This document shows, piece by piece, positions 1 through 11,097 of a DNA stretch of 64,000 nt. The position numbers were made by a program, and so were the translations under genes. Each line of letters opens with the position of its first letter. Positions within the stretch are counted from its first letter, which is position 1. Below the pieces are notes generated by a model. It searched no databases and was not told the origin of the DNA. It saw only the letters and a program-made list of their open reading frames with translations. The stretch comes from Gracilaria gracilis (taxonomy: Eukaryota > Rhodophyta > Florideophyceae > Gracilariales > Gracilariaceae), in assembly GCA_030374805.1 (NCBI GenBank), contig JARGSG010000070.1, forward strand, positions 62,001-126,000, read 5' to 3'.

Positions 1-3000
1 AATTTCTGACTCTGCGCATTCATCCCTTCTATGCAACGTTTTGCGTCTTTTCGCTGGTGTTTTGCGCTCGAGGAATGATTTCTTACGTTTTCGCGCTCTC
101 CCACCGAGCCCCGCGTTGGGGTTAACAACCACCAATTGATCCGAAGCACCGAGCACATCTTTGACCTCCGAAGGAACCGGAACGGATGTTTGCGGGCGTG
201 TCGGGTATTTTCCGGAGTTTAGAAGGGCTACCCCTTTTTCTAAGTACTCTTTAACACTCTCAACTGCGATGTTTCCGTACGTGAGGGCAACGCGGTGCAT
301 CTGATCGCATAGAGCTTTGCAATCGGAATAGCTCACGTAAGAGGCCATCTCGTTCTTTTTGGATCCCTCGTTGTTCTCCGGTGCCTGTTCTCCTGCCGGT
401 AACGATTTTGGCTGTGGGGAAAGAATTTTTTCATTGCCATTGTGTTCTTCTAATGTGGCTTCAAGTAGAGGTTCTGAATCTTCGGCGGTGGGTCCCATTG
501 TGGCTCTCAGCCGCAAAATCTCCTGCAACGTCCAATTCTGTGGACCCCTAGACCAATACGGGTGCCAAAAGTGTTCAATACGATAGCGGATTGGAAGTGC
601 GGTGACTACATATGGCCATCTATCGCAAACATCGCTGAAGGTCATGAACAAACGCGTTAGATGGCAGCATGGTATGCCCCATGCAGTTGTATTGCGGCAA
701 CTACAGTTTCCAACCAACCGTTCGGGAGAGTCGGAGCTTTTGAGAAAGGCGTTGTACATTTCTGGATCCTGAGCGTTGAGGTTATGTGTTCTTTGTATCT
801 TAAATACCACCAGCGGTTCCTCTGAAGACATGTCGATGTCTTCGAGGTCCAGATCGTAGTTGAAAGGCGCGTCTCGGGTGGCAATGACAACCGCGTCTAC
901 GACTTTGAAATACGGAGAGTATCGGACGCTGAGCTCGAGGAATTTGGTGATGCTGTACGGGGTGAATTGACGTACCATTCGGGATGAGGTCTGCGTTGTA
1001 AGAGGAAGTCCGGATCTGAGGAGCTTATTTCTTATTGTAGTATCACTCACTGCCGCCTTATTCCCACGTTCCGCTTTTAACCGTTCTGTTATATTGTTCA
1101 TAACAATAGGGACCTCGGCGAATGGAACGTTCTTCGATAGAACATGGTGACGGTAACGAGAATGCGAAGACTCCGAGTAACCACTTCCTTGAAAGAAGAA
1201 GCGACGGGCACAGGCTTGGTCTTTGAAGCAGCGGATGAGCATTTCTGGGTTGTCGTGATAAAGGAATGTGTACCATCGCGGCATAGCAAGATTAAAGTTT
1301 GTGAAGTAACGCTGTTCGAAATTGGACCTAAGTTCATAAAATGCGTCCATACTCCTGCTTTGTCGGAGGTTGTGCAACGCCTCTCCCATTGTCTTTGCCC
1401 ACCCCGACCGATTAATTTTCTTGCACCACCGTTCTGTGTTGGGAGCTTGGTTCTTATTCAGGTGCCAGTCATCAAGAGTGATAGACGAAAAGGGAAACAC
1501 CTGACGAAGAGCACCGATTAGTGCTGTGCACTGATCAATGGCGAAGCAGCTCGGCGATATTCTAACGCATTGTTTAAAGCGTTGAAGAACCCAAACGAAA
1601 CTCTCCATGGTTTCGTTCACGATGTACCCCATGAAAAATGTAGTCAACTGCCCATTGTTATCTCTCCCATTGATACTGACCAGTGGCAGATTGAAGCGAT
1701 TGGCTACAGCCTTGCAGTCTACAGACACACCTGGCACAATTCCAAACCTTTCGTAGTCCGTAGCCCATTGTTCGAAACACCAGGCAATGTATTGTAATCC
1801 ATCATCAGCACCAGTTCCGCAATACAACCTCGTCCTCCCATTCTGTGCCTGTAGTTGTATGAGGTTCTGATACAATCTTAAACACTCTTTCTCCTTCGGA
1901 TGACAAGAGTCGGATATGTATTTCAGGCGTTTGCGGAACAGGTTCTTGTCTACCTTGATGCCAAATTTATCTTCCACAAGAGTGAGCACTGTGTTGTATT
2001 GAAGGTGTAAACCATGGCGCAAGTGATGAGCCTCCCGTGTCACCTGCGGTGGTAGCATTGTTCGGGTAGAGGATGTATCCGAACAATGATTGTGAAAGGA
2101 TTTCGCAAAGTTTGCAGAGAATGCATACATATCACTGCCAGGGGATACTCTAACTCGTTGCAGCCTAAACAAATACGGGCATTTATACTGCTCATTGTGG
2201 AAGAAAGAGCATTGCAAGTACCCACGGCGTAGCACCTTTCGCCCATTCATCTCTGTATACCTCGAGTCCCGAATGAAGAGTTTAAAACCGAAGCTCTCCG
2301 CGATACACTGCAAATGCTGAAGGACCTCGTGCGATTCCGCACCTACCATCTGCTCCAAATACGCAAGAAACCCGCGCCTCACGCACTCCTCATCTGTATA
2401 CGCTTCTTCATGTGACAGTTCGGACTCCTCATCACCCGTTGAATTACTTCGATCCTCCCCCAATTCACCATCATCTTCAGCTCGGAGCTCATCTTCCTGT
2501 GTCGGAAGTGGTACCTCGTCAGAAATCGAAGGTACAGAAGGTGCATTTGGCTTGAGACACAGAGTTAGAATTTTGTGGTATGAACAATAAGAGAGGTTCT
2601 AGTCTTACCGTGTTCAGAAACGTGACCTTTTTCACGTTTCGCGAGGCAGTTAGGTCGATGACAGAACTGTCTTCAGAGCCTACTACTGAATTCCTACCGT
2701 TTCCCGCGCTCTCATCACCAATGATCTCTATGACATCCTGAACTTTAGAAAGTTGTGCATGGCGCTCCTCCTGCGTATGCATGTAATCGTCATCCTCCGA
2801 TACTCGCCAGTTTCCAGTGAACCAATCTCGAAGGCCTTGGGGGCGACTGGGGATTACGCCTTCCATGAAATCTTCGTCGGAATTGAGTTCTTGTGAGTTC
2901 TTCTTTAATACTGGTGGAAGGTAGTGCACGAAGGGGACTCTAAACCCAGCAGAACAGTTCTTCATGATGGCCGTCTTCACGGCCTTCTTTCGTTTCTCCT

Positions 3001-4789
3001 TATTGTACCGCATGTCCACCGACAGCCGCTCATGGTTGTGAACATTGAAATTAGAAACGATCCAACCTTTCCCGTCGATACGAGCTTTCGCCATAAACGC
3101 AGCTTTACATCCACAGCCCGGATGTGTTTTCTTATACCTCAAACACCGCAGTCTCGCATTAAGCCTGTACACCCTTGAGCGTGTGACTTGCTTGCAGAAT
3201 TGCAGGCCATATTCATAACCTTCTCGTTCACATAGCTCATAGACATACCCGGGAAGATCGAACACATTTGCTTCTGGTCCATATCCTCCCTTCTTCTTAT
3301 CCCCATCCCGAGCATTTTGTTTGTTTTCTCCACGTCCTCCAAGGTCATCGTCTGATATTGTCCCACCTTGTTCCGTCTTCAGTAGGGAACCGCCATCCTT
3401 CGACACCGAAACGGGCACCGTAGCTGCCTTTCCACTGTTCTCGTTCACAACGCTGTGCTTCACAAAAGCCTCAATCTCACCACCCAAGTTCTGTATAGCT
3501 TTATCCCCAATATCCTCTGCCCTACTGTTTTCCGCGCTAAGCCGTGTAGTTCTACTAAGAACAGCAGATCTAGTTTGTCTTCGTCCGCTCCCATCATCCT
3601 TGGTCACCACATCCACAGCCTTGGGCTGAGTTCCCGATGACTCAACAGCTTTAACCCTGTCCATACGTCTCTGTTGAGACTCACGAGAGTGACGGGATGC
3701 ATACACTCTCTCTCGGCGGCTCTTTTGCACTTCATCGACTGCGGCTGGGTCACTGACCGGAAGTATGTGTGACACAGCCATGATAGCGGAGATACGCGCC
3801 TCGACACATGCCCAACGGTACTGTTCGGTGAGATCCTTCTTGTGCCCTACGAGAAACTTTGCTTCTGGAATTACTCCCGTGGTACGCGCAAACTTCGTCA
3901 TCATAGATAACACATATGCTCCGCAGCTGTGTGAATCGGTTTGTTTTGTATATCCTAGAACGTCGAGAATATAGTTTTCCTTCGGATACGTCCACAAGAT
4001 CTTTTCCTTCTGAGTATGCTGAATCAGGCACGAAACCAGATGTCTACATTCTTTAGGACAATCCCACCCCAGACTATCACCCCAGTACATAGACCAACAC
4101 CCGTGACTTGTTTTCTCCGCATAAAGCACTCCCCAGTGAACGGCATTGATGTTTAAAGGCACAATTAGTTTTGAGACAGGTTCGGGACTTGGATACAATT
4201 TCTCAGTAAAGCTTGAGACATATCGCTGAAGAACCTCCACTTTCTCGACCCTATTCAATGTTTCAAATGCACGAGAATTGTGACTGATGCAGACACCGGA
4301 GTCAAACGGGATGAATAGAACCCCACATTGAGGTTCCAGCTCGAATAATCCCGCTTGCAACAACACATTGCAGAACCATGTACCGGTTCTGCATGACTCC
4401 GTTATATTCACACCAACAACACCTTTGGAATCTGTAGCGTTCTGAACTACTACAATTAAATGTACCCAAAGCCTTCGTAGCTCGTCAAAGCCTGGTGGGT
4501 TGACTCGGTCAAACGTAATCCCAGTTTTCTTCGCAACATTCTTCAAAAACGATGATATGCGCGTCATGATCTTCTTAATATTTCGTATTTCTTCCGCAGT
4601 AAGCTTTCGATTACAAAGATCCTTCGACTGCTCTAGTTCGCTCGCAGACCTCACTGGATTAAAATTGCAATCAACCTCATCTCCTGAGTCTTCGTTTCGT
4701 GGATCTAAAAAGCCAAAAACGTAAGTCTCCAATGCATCTTGAGGGGGATAGTGGACCGAAGGATCGGAACCACTCGTTAGTGTTATCAT
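1..4789 (-). CDS. Ulp1 protease-FAR1-MULE transposase-SWIM polyprotein (partial, one intron)
   Basis: The start is the ATG at 4789. Exon 1 (4789-2609) gives 727 residues: a C48 (Ulp1/SENP) protease with H218, D238, Q283 and C289 in the usual order, a basic linker, a FAR1/WRKY-GCM1-like zinc module (about 510-590; C549, C559, C561, H584, H586) and a VIDLT motif at 710-714. A 58-nt phase-0 intron (2608-2551) has a GTAAGA donor, a TTCTAAC branch at 2570-2564 and an AAG acceptor. Exon 2 (2550 to the left edge) stays open for 850 codons. It encodes a second zinc module (CSFF, CPYL and HNHC cores), the MULE catalytic domain (VSVDCKAVAN with its Asp codon near 1719; AIDQC with its Asp codon near 1536; WHLNKN) and a SWIM finger (CSC...CCH, about 705-660). 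Without the splice this would read as two ORFs. The stop lies outside the window. Confidence 0.85.
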
Positions 4790-4975
4790 ACGATGTTAAC
4801 GGCGGGTTGGCGGGGGAAAGCGTCTTTGAATGATAAAGATCTTTGTTCGGCAAACAGCCGAGGATTATGGAAGGATGTACTAAAGCCGGTAGGCTCAGGC
4901 TTGGAGGGAATATGGCACGATCTCAGTTATAGAACCTTTTGCGCACCCGAGCCGTCAGGCTCACGCTTGGATGTT

Positions 4976-5085
4976 TTCAGCGTCTTAAGCTCCCGTTGTC
5001 ACGCCTGAAGGGCAGGTGCAGCAAGAAAGCGCGGACTTTTTCAAACTTCAGCGTCTTAAGCTCCCGTTGTCACGCCTGGAGGGCA
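4976..5085. repeat. Pair of 39-bp direct repeats upstream of the MULE gene
   Basis: Positions 4976-5014 and 5047-5085 are identical except for one base; both contain TTAAGCTCCCGTTGTCACGC. Just upstream, 4884-4904 and 4949-4970 share a second shorter repeat around AGGCTCA-GCTTGG. The spacing of 71 bp and the position between the transposase start and the likely transposon end suggest transposase-binding subterminal repeats. That role is an inference. Confidence 0.7.
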
Positions 5086-6156
5086 CGGTACCAATCAGAA
5101 GCGTAGCTAGGGAGGGTCTTGCTACTTGGCTCGCGTTGGTTGGAAAGGAGGTTCTGCACGCGTTACATTGTAAAAGGGAGGTTCTTCCCAAAATCTTTAC
5201 AAACATGTGGAGGTTCTACCACATATATCCTACGCACCTCACTGCCCGTAGATTCTCCGTCCCCCCTGTTATTCAGCATATGCGTGTCTATGAATCATCG
5301 TGGAAAGCAATCACGGCAAAGATTTGCAGGGCTTCCTGGGTAAGGAAATAAAGCGAAGCACATCTAAACTCCAAATGAGTTGCTCAATGTGTCCTCCTCT
5401 CTCCTTCCAACAGTAATGATTTCCGTTCTCTCGAAAGTCAGTCTTTCTTACTCAAATTTCAAATTACTGACTTCGCGAAGAGACAGCGTTTAGAATTTCG
5501 GCTACGTACATGTATGTATAATCATCGTTCATACTTCAGTCGCTAATTGGCCATTCTTGTGCAAGCCATTGGTGAGAAGATCATTTAATAACCTTATGTA
5601 GGTGTAACTATAGCTTAAATTCATTCCAAAGGCTACGTACAAGAGGGATAGGGCTCACAGGGTCACATGCAACATTTTCGATGCAGATGGTACAAGTCTA
5701 GAGGGGGGTTTAAGAGGTTAACGACGATTCGTTACAAACCGAAGCTTCTTAAGTGTACTCAAGAAGATTGGTATACATGTCTGGCATGGAAACGGTGCAA
5801 GGAGACACTCGTGAGAAAGCATTTTGCGTTCTGGGGCTAAGAAATGTATGATGATCGGTTGAGCGCCGCAGAAAGCATATGAGACATGACGGAGCATAGA
5901 AAAACGTTGGTACGTTTCGAAGGTATCGCGAATGCCGCAGTTAAGACGCTGTGAACCTCATGTGTACCCTTTGCAATGACCGACTTACGACCGACTCTTG
6001 CGTTTTTCATCTCTACGTCCGGCGTATCTTCATCAAACAACCTCCCCCAATGAGAACTATGTATCATACACTATCTTTGGACAACATCTTGCTCCTTAGT
6101 ATTGTAAACCAACTAAACTTCTTCAAAACAAACCAGGTCATAGGAAGTCAAGTTGC
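5086..6156. other. Intergenic, no gene seen
   Basis: There is no ORF with a recognisable product. The right end of the MULE probably lies in the first few hundred bases, but I could not identify a terminal inverted repeat or a target duplication without the left end. Confidence 0.5.
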
Positions 6157-6828
6157 TTACGCATTTTCATCATAAAACATCGCCTCGTTCTCCCAAAAAC
6201 TCTCGCTCTCAGCTGTGACAACCACTGCTTTGGACTCAAAGAATTCCCTGCCTGTCATTTTGGTGTTCGTTTCTTTCTGAACTTGTTCTGATGATTTCGA
6301 GCCCTCCAGCTCTTCCAAAAACTGTTGGCGCCAAACCATAAAGCTTTCCGCCGTAACAGGCGTACCCATCGCCTTGCTTGAGATCACCTCCACCTTGTCT
6401 TCTTGAGTGGCGTCCAAAGTTTCGAACTTGCTGTTGTTTCCATGTTGTTCATCAGCGTCATCCTGTGCATGTCCTACAACATGAGTTGCGATCCATTCCT
6501 TCGCGGCCTCACACAGAGAAAATGCAGAGGGCATATGATCTTCTGCATAATCCGCTGCCGTCGACTCAAGATGAGCTTGTAGATCTTTCCGCCGCGAGGT
6601 TGATAAACCTTCAAGTGCGTGCAGCACGAGCACGGGTGCTTCTTGAGGGTAGTATTGAGTATGTGTAATAACAAGTCTAATCTTCACAGTTTCATTCACA
6701 TCGTCAGTCAAGTCAATCTCAAAACGGGCGCCTTCCTTGTTGTTCTCATGTTGTAGAATTCGGAATTCAGTCGCGAAAATAGCTTCCAGGGCCTCCAGTT
6801 CTGCGGCTTGTTCTTCCGTTGGGTCCAT
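6157..6828 (-). CDS. RWD-domain protein, RWDD1/Gir2 (DFRP2) family
   Basis: A 223-residue protein from the ATG at 6828. The N-terminal RWD domain (about 1-118) begins with the typical EEQAAELEALEAIF stretch and contains the YYPQEAPV segment that corresponds to the family's YPxxxPxI motif. The C-terminal half is acidic and includes TGREFFESKA, matching the TGKQLFE block of RWDD1/Gir2. In other eukaryotes these proteins bind and stabilise the DRG GTPases and contact the Gcn1/Gcn2 translation-stress system; yeast Gir2 partners Rbg2. The length fits human RWDD1 (243 residues). It is intronless and divergent from the RNase P/MRP gene that starts at 7697. Confidence 0.82.
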   Translation of the reverse strand: MDPTEEQAAELEALEAIFATEFRILQHENNKEGARFEIDLTDDVNETVKIRLVITHTQYYPQEAPVLVLHALEGLSTSRRKDLQAHLESTAADYAEDHMPSAFSLCEAAKEWIATHVVGHAQDDADEQHGNNSKFETLDATQEDKVEVISSKAMGTPVTAESFMVWRQQFLEELEGSKSSEQVQKETNTKMTGREFFESKAVVVTAESESFWENEAMFYDENA

Positions 6829-7696
6829 CCTGAGCAGGTTGTATGCTCCTATAACAGTGAAAAAGGCTATGGCTCACTCCGAATCTGAAATCGCATACCA
6901 GCTCACGGAGAAGGGTATAATAACAACACCAGTGATCAATCGAGTATTCTCCCTAGAGAAACTCGACATACATTTATTCACCCTTGCACAGTTGGACGGA
7001 AGCTGAGACCGTTTGTTATGTTTCAGGCGCGTCCTAGTTAGTTCTGTCCCGTCCCGAGCGCGAAAATCAACGGAGAAAAGAGGTGAGGTATTTAAAAATG
7101 ATTCTGCTCGGACCTGTACGCTTGTATAATGGGACTTCCGTGAATTGATTCTTGGGCTCAAGGTGCGAACGATTTAGCTTCGATAGCGGAGCTTCGAAAG
7201 CGGAGTTGATTTTGTTCGTAACTTCAAACTAGCCCAGAACTTGTTGGCCGGATCGACCTACAATGCCACCTTATTGACATCCGTGGAAGCGGAACGGAAT
7301 GACCGGTGTTATCTCTCTATTTGATAACCCGCTGTAATGTGCGCATGCATAATAACAGAATAGACTGTTTACGCATTGCGAGAACATAAAAAGCACAGTA
7401 GGTCCGACATGTGGCGCCAATATGCTCTCTCTCTCTCCCATAATATGGGATAAGAGTTCTACATATCTCTCCCCCCCCTGGTACTACCAGTGGACGCCAC
7501 ATCTAAAACAAACAGACGCCTCTCTCTCTCTCCCCGATGCTACCGGAGGTAGTTCTCTCATCTTGCAACCATTGCCTCAAGAGCTCGACGTACATGGATG
7601 AGATTTATTGTTCCGGCACTCCCATCTGAAATCGTACCTCCGCAGTTGTCCTCAAAGATTGTGCACAATACAGGGAGACTGTAATCGCCTATCTAC
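6829..7696. promoter_or_regulatory. Divergent promoter region with CT microsatellites and a TACC-N3-GGTA site
   Basis: This 868-bp region separates two divergent starts. It contains short CT runs near 7427-7437 and 7520-7532, and TACCGGAGGTA at 7541-7551, 146 bp upstream of the 7697 start. No gene is apparent. Confidence 0.5.
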
Positions 7697-8032
7697 ATGA
7701 AAGCCATGCGGCCGAAAGCGGTGTATCTGAGGATACGAGCTGAAATGGTATCCCCCGCTCTGAAGCCAGTGCCGAAGCAGATGGTTGAAGATGCTGTTCA
7801 ATCTGCTTTGACAACCATGTATGGCATAGTTGGCGCTTCCGCTTTGGTTTACGAATTCTGCCAATTTAGCATGTCTGACGAAGGTGTTTATGTTCTACGA
7901 GTGCCTGTACAGCACTATCAGAAGGTCTGGGCTGCTGTAACGATGCAAGGAAAAGTCAAGGACTTTGCAACACGACTGGTCGTAGAACGAGCGACACCAT
8001 TTATCTTCGCACTTTTCGACGAAGCTATCTGA
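7697..8032 (+). CDS. RNase P/MRP protein subunit, Rpp14/Pop5 family
   Basis: A 111-residue protein. The N-terminal strand PKAVYLRIRAEM, the segment MYGIVGASALVYEF, the GVYVLRVPVQHYQKVWAAVT block and the TRLVVERATPFIFAL C-terminus follow the Rpp14/Pop5 fold, in which ...xRVxxxxYxxVWAALT is the strongest motif. The C-terminus resembles human RPP14 (VSPFLLAL) more than POP5. The product should be a protein subunit of nuclear RNase P and/or RNase MRP, acting in pre-tRNA and pre-rRNA processing. The start could also be the second ATG four codons in. A NEPRO/RMP1-like gene lies 10.7 kb away. Confidence 0.78.
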   Translation: MKAMRPKAVYLRIRAEMVSPALKPVPKQMVEDAVQSALTTMYGIVGASALVYEFCQFSMSDEGVYVLRVPVQHYQKVWAAVTMQGKVKDFATRLVVERATPFIFALFDEAI

Positions 8033-8454
8033 GAGCGTTGTAGGGAATAACGCTTTTGGGGCGCGCTCTCGGGCGACATTCACAACATGTTTTGGTTACC
8101 TATACTGCGGAGCATCTTAGGGAGCTTAATTCCTGGGGGAAGGAGTTGTCAAATGATGCGAAGGGCGTACCCGAACTCGTTCACTTGTATGAATTCTGAT
8201 GTCGCCCTGGACAAACCGGACTTCTTTCCCTTTGTTTGTGTTGGTTAGCACGTGTGAAATATGCGGGTTACGGTCTTTATACACGACAAACGCCGTCGCT
8301 ATAGACCTCGTTTCTGTTTCCCACTTTGAGTTGAATCTGATGATGAGGAGGCTCTATACCACCTGGCACTGTTGCAAGCGTGATTGTTTAACACCTACTC
8401 TATGCTTATTATATCCATACAATATACGATTTGTTCGACTGGTATGTTTCTGCT
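8033..8454. other. Convergent 3' intergenic region
   Basis: It lies between the 3' ends of the RNase P/MRP gene and the PRP28 gene. I see no gene or notable repeat; it presumably holds the two 3' UTRs. Confidence 0.4.
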
Positions 8455-10227
8455 CTATTCAATTATCGCCCTGGCTCCATGAGAACCCTTTGCTTCTCGA
8501 AGAATCTCTGATGGTACATTGGCCCCACTCTTTTTGAGCAGTGATGTTAACGGTGGAAAGATATCTCTGTCAACCTCCGTGGCTAAAGACCAAGCGGTAC
8601 CCTTTTCACCAGCTCTCCCAGTCCGTCCAATTCGATGAGTATATGATTCAATGGTTTTAGGTAGTTCAAAGTTAATGACATGCTTCACACCTTTGATATC
8701 AATACCCCTTCCAACAACATCGGTTGCAATAAGAACTCCGAATCTACCCGAACGGAAACCTTCCAACGTTTTTTCTCTTTGTTCCTGAGATTTGCCAGAG
8801 TGCATAATGACCGGACGTACCGCTGAATTGGCTTCTACATACCGACAGATCATTTCGCACCCACTTCTTGTGTTTGAGAACACTAAAATCGGTGCCTCTA
8901 AGGTTTGCAGAAGGTCAATGAACCGACTCCGTCGCCGAGCTTCTGAGGTGAAGAATTCTACCCGCTGATTAACATTATCTGCTGCTTTTCCGGTCTCTCC
9001 TACGGATATAACCACAGGATCCTTTAAGTAGCTCCTCGCCAAACGTTCTACGGCCGGTGACATTGTAGCACTGAACATAAAAGTTCGTCTGTCTTCTCCT
9101 GGTATACACTCAAGCACTTGTGCCAGTTGCGGTTCGAAACCCATATCAATCATCCTATCAGCTTCGTCAAGAATCAAGTAATTACAGTTCCCAAGCGCAG
9201 CCATTTGCCGATCAAGCAGGTCTACCATTCGTCCAGGAGTGCACACGACAACTTCACATCCGGCTTGAAGTGACATGGCCTGAATGTCCATTTCTTGACC
9301 TCCGATAATTGCAACAACACGATACCTCATCGGATCGGTAAACTTCTTTGCTTCGGTTACTATCTGTAGAGCTAGTTCCCGGGTTGGTGCTACTACTAAA
9401 GCATACGGACCGTTACCAGCGACGGCTGCTGTCATGACCGGCATGTTCATCAAATGAACTATCATAGGCAATACAAAAGCAGCCGTCTTTCCAGAGCCCG
9501 TCTCTGCAAGACCAATACAGTCTCGCTTTGCTAGTCCAATTGGAATGGATGCCATCTGTATTGGACTCGGTCGCTCATATTTTACAACCCTCTTTATCAA
9601 GTTAAGTATCTTAGGCGGTAGGCAGGTCTCATCCCAGTTTCGAGCCGGATTTGGTGCTGGGGCATTAGATGAACGAACAGTGATTAGATAATCTTCTCGA
9701 AAGATGCGCCAGTCACGGTCACTCATCTGGTCTCTAGGCTTCTCCGACCAGTGTCGAACATCGCGCAGGTGTGAACGAATTGAACCTTTGACGCCAAAAA
9801 TATCTGACATGCCGCCTAGGCGACCCCGTCCAAATTGCGGAATGGGCACATTCAGTCTTTGGAAGTCATCGTCTGCTGTGGTATCATCAGATTCGTCCCA
9901 ACCAAAACGAAACTTAGACGACTGGCGGCCTCGTGAGGATGTCACGTATTTTGCGCCCCTGCGATGTTTGTAAGACACACGATGCTCTCCAGCATCAGCT
10001 TCCGATTCATGCTCGTCTAAGTTGTCATCCTTTTTCTCGATTCGAGTTCTCTTACGTGACGATTTTTGAGGAGCTGTAGGTTGGTCATCTGCCTTTCTTT
10101 TCCTTCGTCGTCCATCTGTGGCCGCTTCTCGACGGGCAGCTTTACTAATAAACACTGGACGACTGGCTTTTGACTCTTCCTCGTCTCTTTTGCGCTTTAG
10201 ATCTTCTAGAGAGAGCGGCACCCGCAT
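8455..10227 (-). CDS. PRP28: DEAD-box splicing helicase PRP28/DDX23
   Basis: I chose the ATG at 10227, which begins MRVPLSLEDLKRKRDEE and matches the PLSLEEL start of the conserved part of DDX23; the frame is open 63 nt further upstream but only with a TTG. The protein has about 590 residues. A basic N-terminus is followed by the HWSEKPRDQMSDRDWRIFRE block diagnostic of PRP28, the PxPIQ (Q) motif, AETGSGKT (motif I), PTRELA, TPGR, DEAD, SAT, and the helicase C motifs including HRIGRTGRAG. PRP28 displaces U1 snRNP from the 5' splice site when the tri-snRNP joins. The N-terminal RS-rich extension of human DDX23 is mostly absent. The gene is itself intronless. Confidence 0.93.
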   Translation of the reverse strand: MRVPLSLEDLKRKRDEEESKASRPVFISKAARREAATDGRRRKRKADDQPTAPQKSSRKRTRIEKKDDNLDEHESEADAGEHRVSYKHRRGAKYVTSSRGRQSSKFRFGWDESDDTTADDDFQRLNVPIPQFGRGRLGGMSDIFGVKGSIRSHLRDVRHWSEKPRDQMSDRDWRIFREDYLITVRSSNAPAPNPARNWDETCLPPKILNLIKRVVKYERPSPIQMASIPIGLAKRDCIGLAETGSGKTAAFVLPMIVHLMNMPVMTAAVAGNGPYALVVAPTRELALQIVTEAKKFTDPMRYRVVAIIGGQEMDIQAMSLQAGCEVVVCTPGRMVDLLDRQMAALGNCNYLILDEADRMIDMGFEPQLAQVLECIPGEDRRTFMFSATMSPAVERLARSYLKDPVVISVGETGKAADNVNQRVEFFTSEARRRSRFIDLLQTLEAPILVFSNTRSGCEMICRYVEANSAVRPVIMHSGKSQEQREKTLEGFRSGRFGVLIATDVVGRGIDIKGVKHVINFELPKTIESYTHRIGRTGRAGEKGTAWSLATEVDRDIFPPLTSLLKKSGANVPSEILREAKGSHGARAIIE

Positions 10228-11097
10228 ATCCCGTCTTGCGATTAAAACTAGGCGTCTTGACTCGATGTGGATGCTTGTCTTGAAGTACAAATTATAAGGT
10301 TGAGCTTCTTCAATTTCAATGCACTTTGGTCATCAAAGATATTGGAATTCCGGGGAAGAAAGAGCTAGACCCGACAGCGATCCTGAACAAATGCAACCTT
10401 ATGGGCGTATGCTTGCCGCTAAATCACTGGCCGTGTGCGAGAGTCCTGTTGAAATCTGCTTTATAGGGGTATCCTTGTAGAAGACAATGCAGATTAAGGG
10501 CACAGCTGGGAGACTAAGGCTCGGTTTCTTTCATTCCTCCTTGTCAAGTACTACCGTTGTACCAGGGTCGGGCGGGCTTCGCTGCCTTCGTTGCCGAGCA
10601 GTCCAAGCGGATGGCGCAGGACTTCACAGTTTAGTCGTGCTTGGTTTCCTTGAACCCAAGGGTGCATACTATCCAATACTAGAACAAATTCCAACAATTT
10701 TTTGAATGGCTCAAGAATGCCAGCAGCAGTGGCTCAAGTCGTGGGTGCGTCGCCCTCCGCACAGAAAGCAGCCGATAGATATCCATCACACAGCTCACAC
10801 TCGCAGATTTCTTGCACGACCATACCAAGGGTAAAAGCTACGGCGAAACTTCGTAACCTTACGACCTGCGCGAAAATTGCTTGACCATTTTCACCGCCTC
10901 TGTGCAGAGCGACGAGGTACTATCGTGATTTGCATTGCTCTGTTCCAAGTTTCTCTCATGAAGCACTGATCCAAGCTTGCGGAATTCGCCGGGGGTACTG
11001 AGGTCTCCGTAACAAATTTGCTCTTTTGTTTAGCGAGCTTGCCGACTTTTTGTCTAGATCCACGCATGTCTGATTCTCGGCGATAGCTTCCTCACAT
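10228..11097. promoter_or_regulatory. Divergent promoter region, PRP28/EGY-like
   Basis: 870 bp between divergent starts, with no supported gene. TACCAAGGGTA occurs at 10823-10833, 265 bp upstream of the EGY-like start, and a one-base-shorter variant, TACCGTTGTA, occurs near 10552. Confidence 0.45.

Larger units (their letters stand above)
1..5085 (-). mobile_element. Mutator-like DNA transposon (MULE) with Ulp1 protease, left end outside window
   Basis: The element holds one transposase gene on the minus strand (1-4789) and, upstream of its start, a non-coding zone with two 39-bp direct repeats that I take as subterminal repeats. The left end and its terminal inverted repeat are outside the window, and I could not fix the right terminus, so 5085 is only the end of the last repeat. 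All reading frames I followed are open, which suggests a young or recently active copy. Ulp1-bearing MULEs (Kaonashi-type) are known from plants; this copy belongs to the same general class by domain content, not by sequence comparison. Confidence 0.75.

Noticed and set aside
1144-1521. 125-codon plus-strand ORF
   Set aside because: It lies opposite the MULE transposase core, which has clear catalytic and SWIM motifs on the minus strand.
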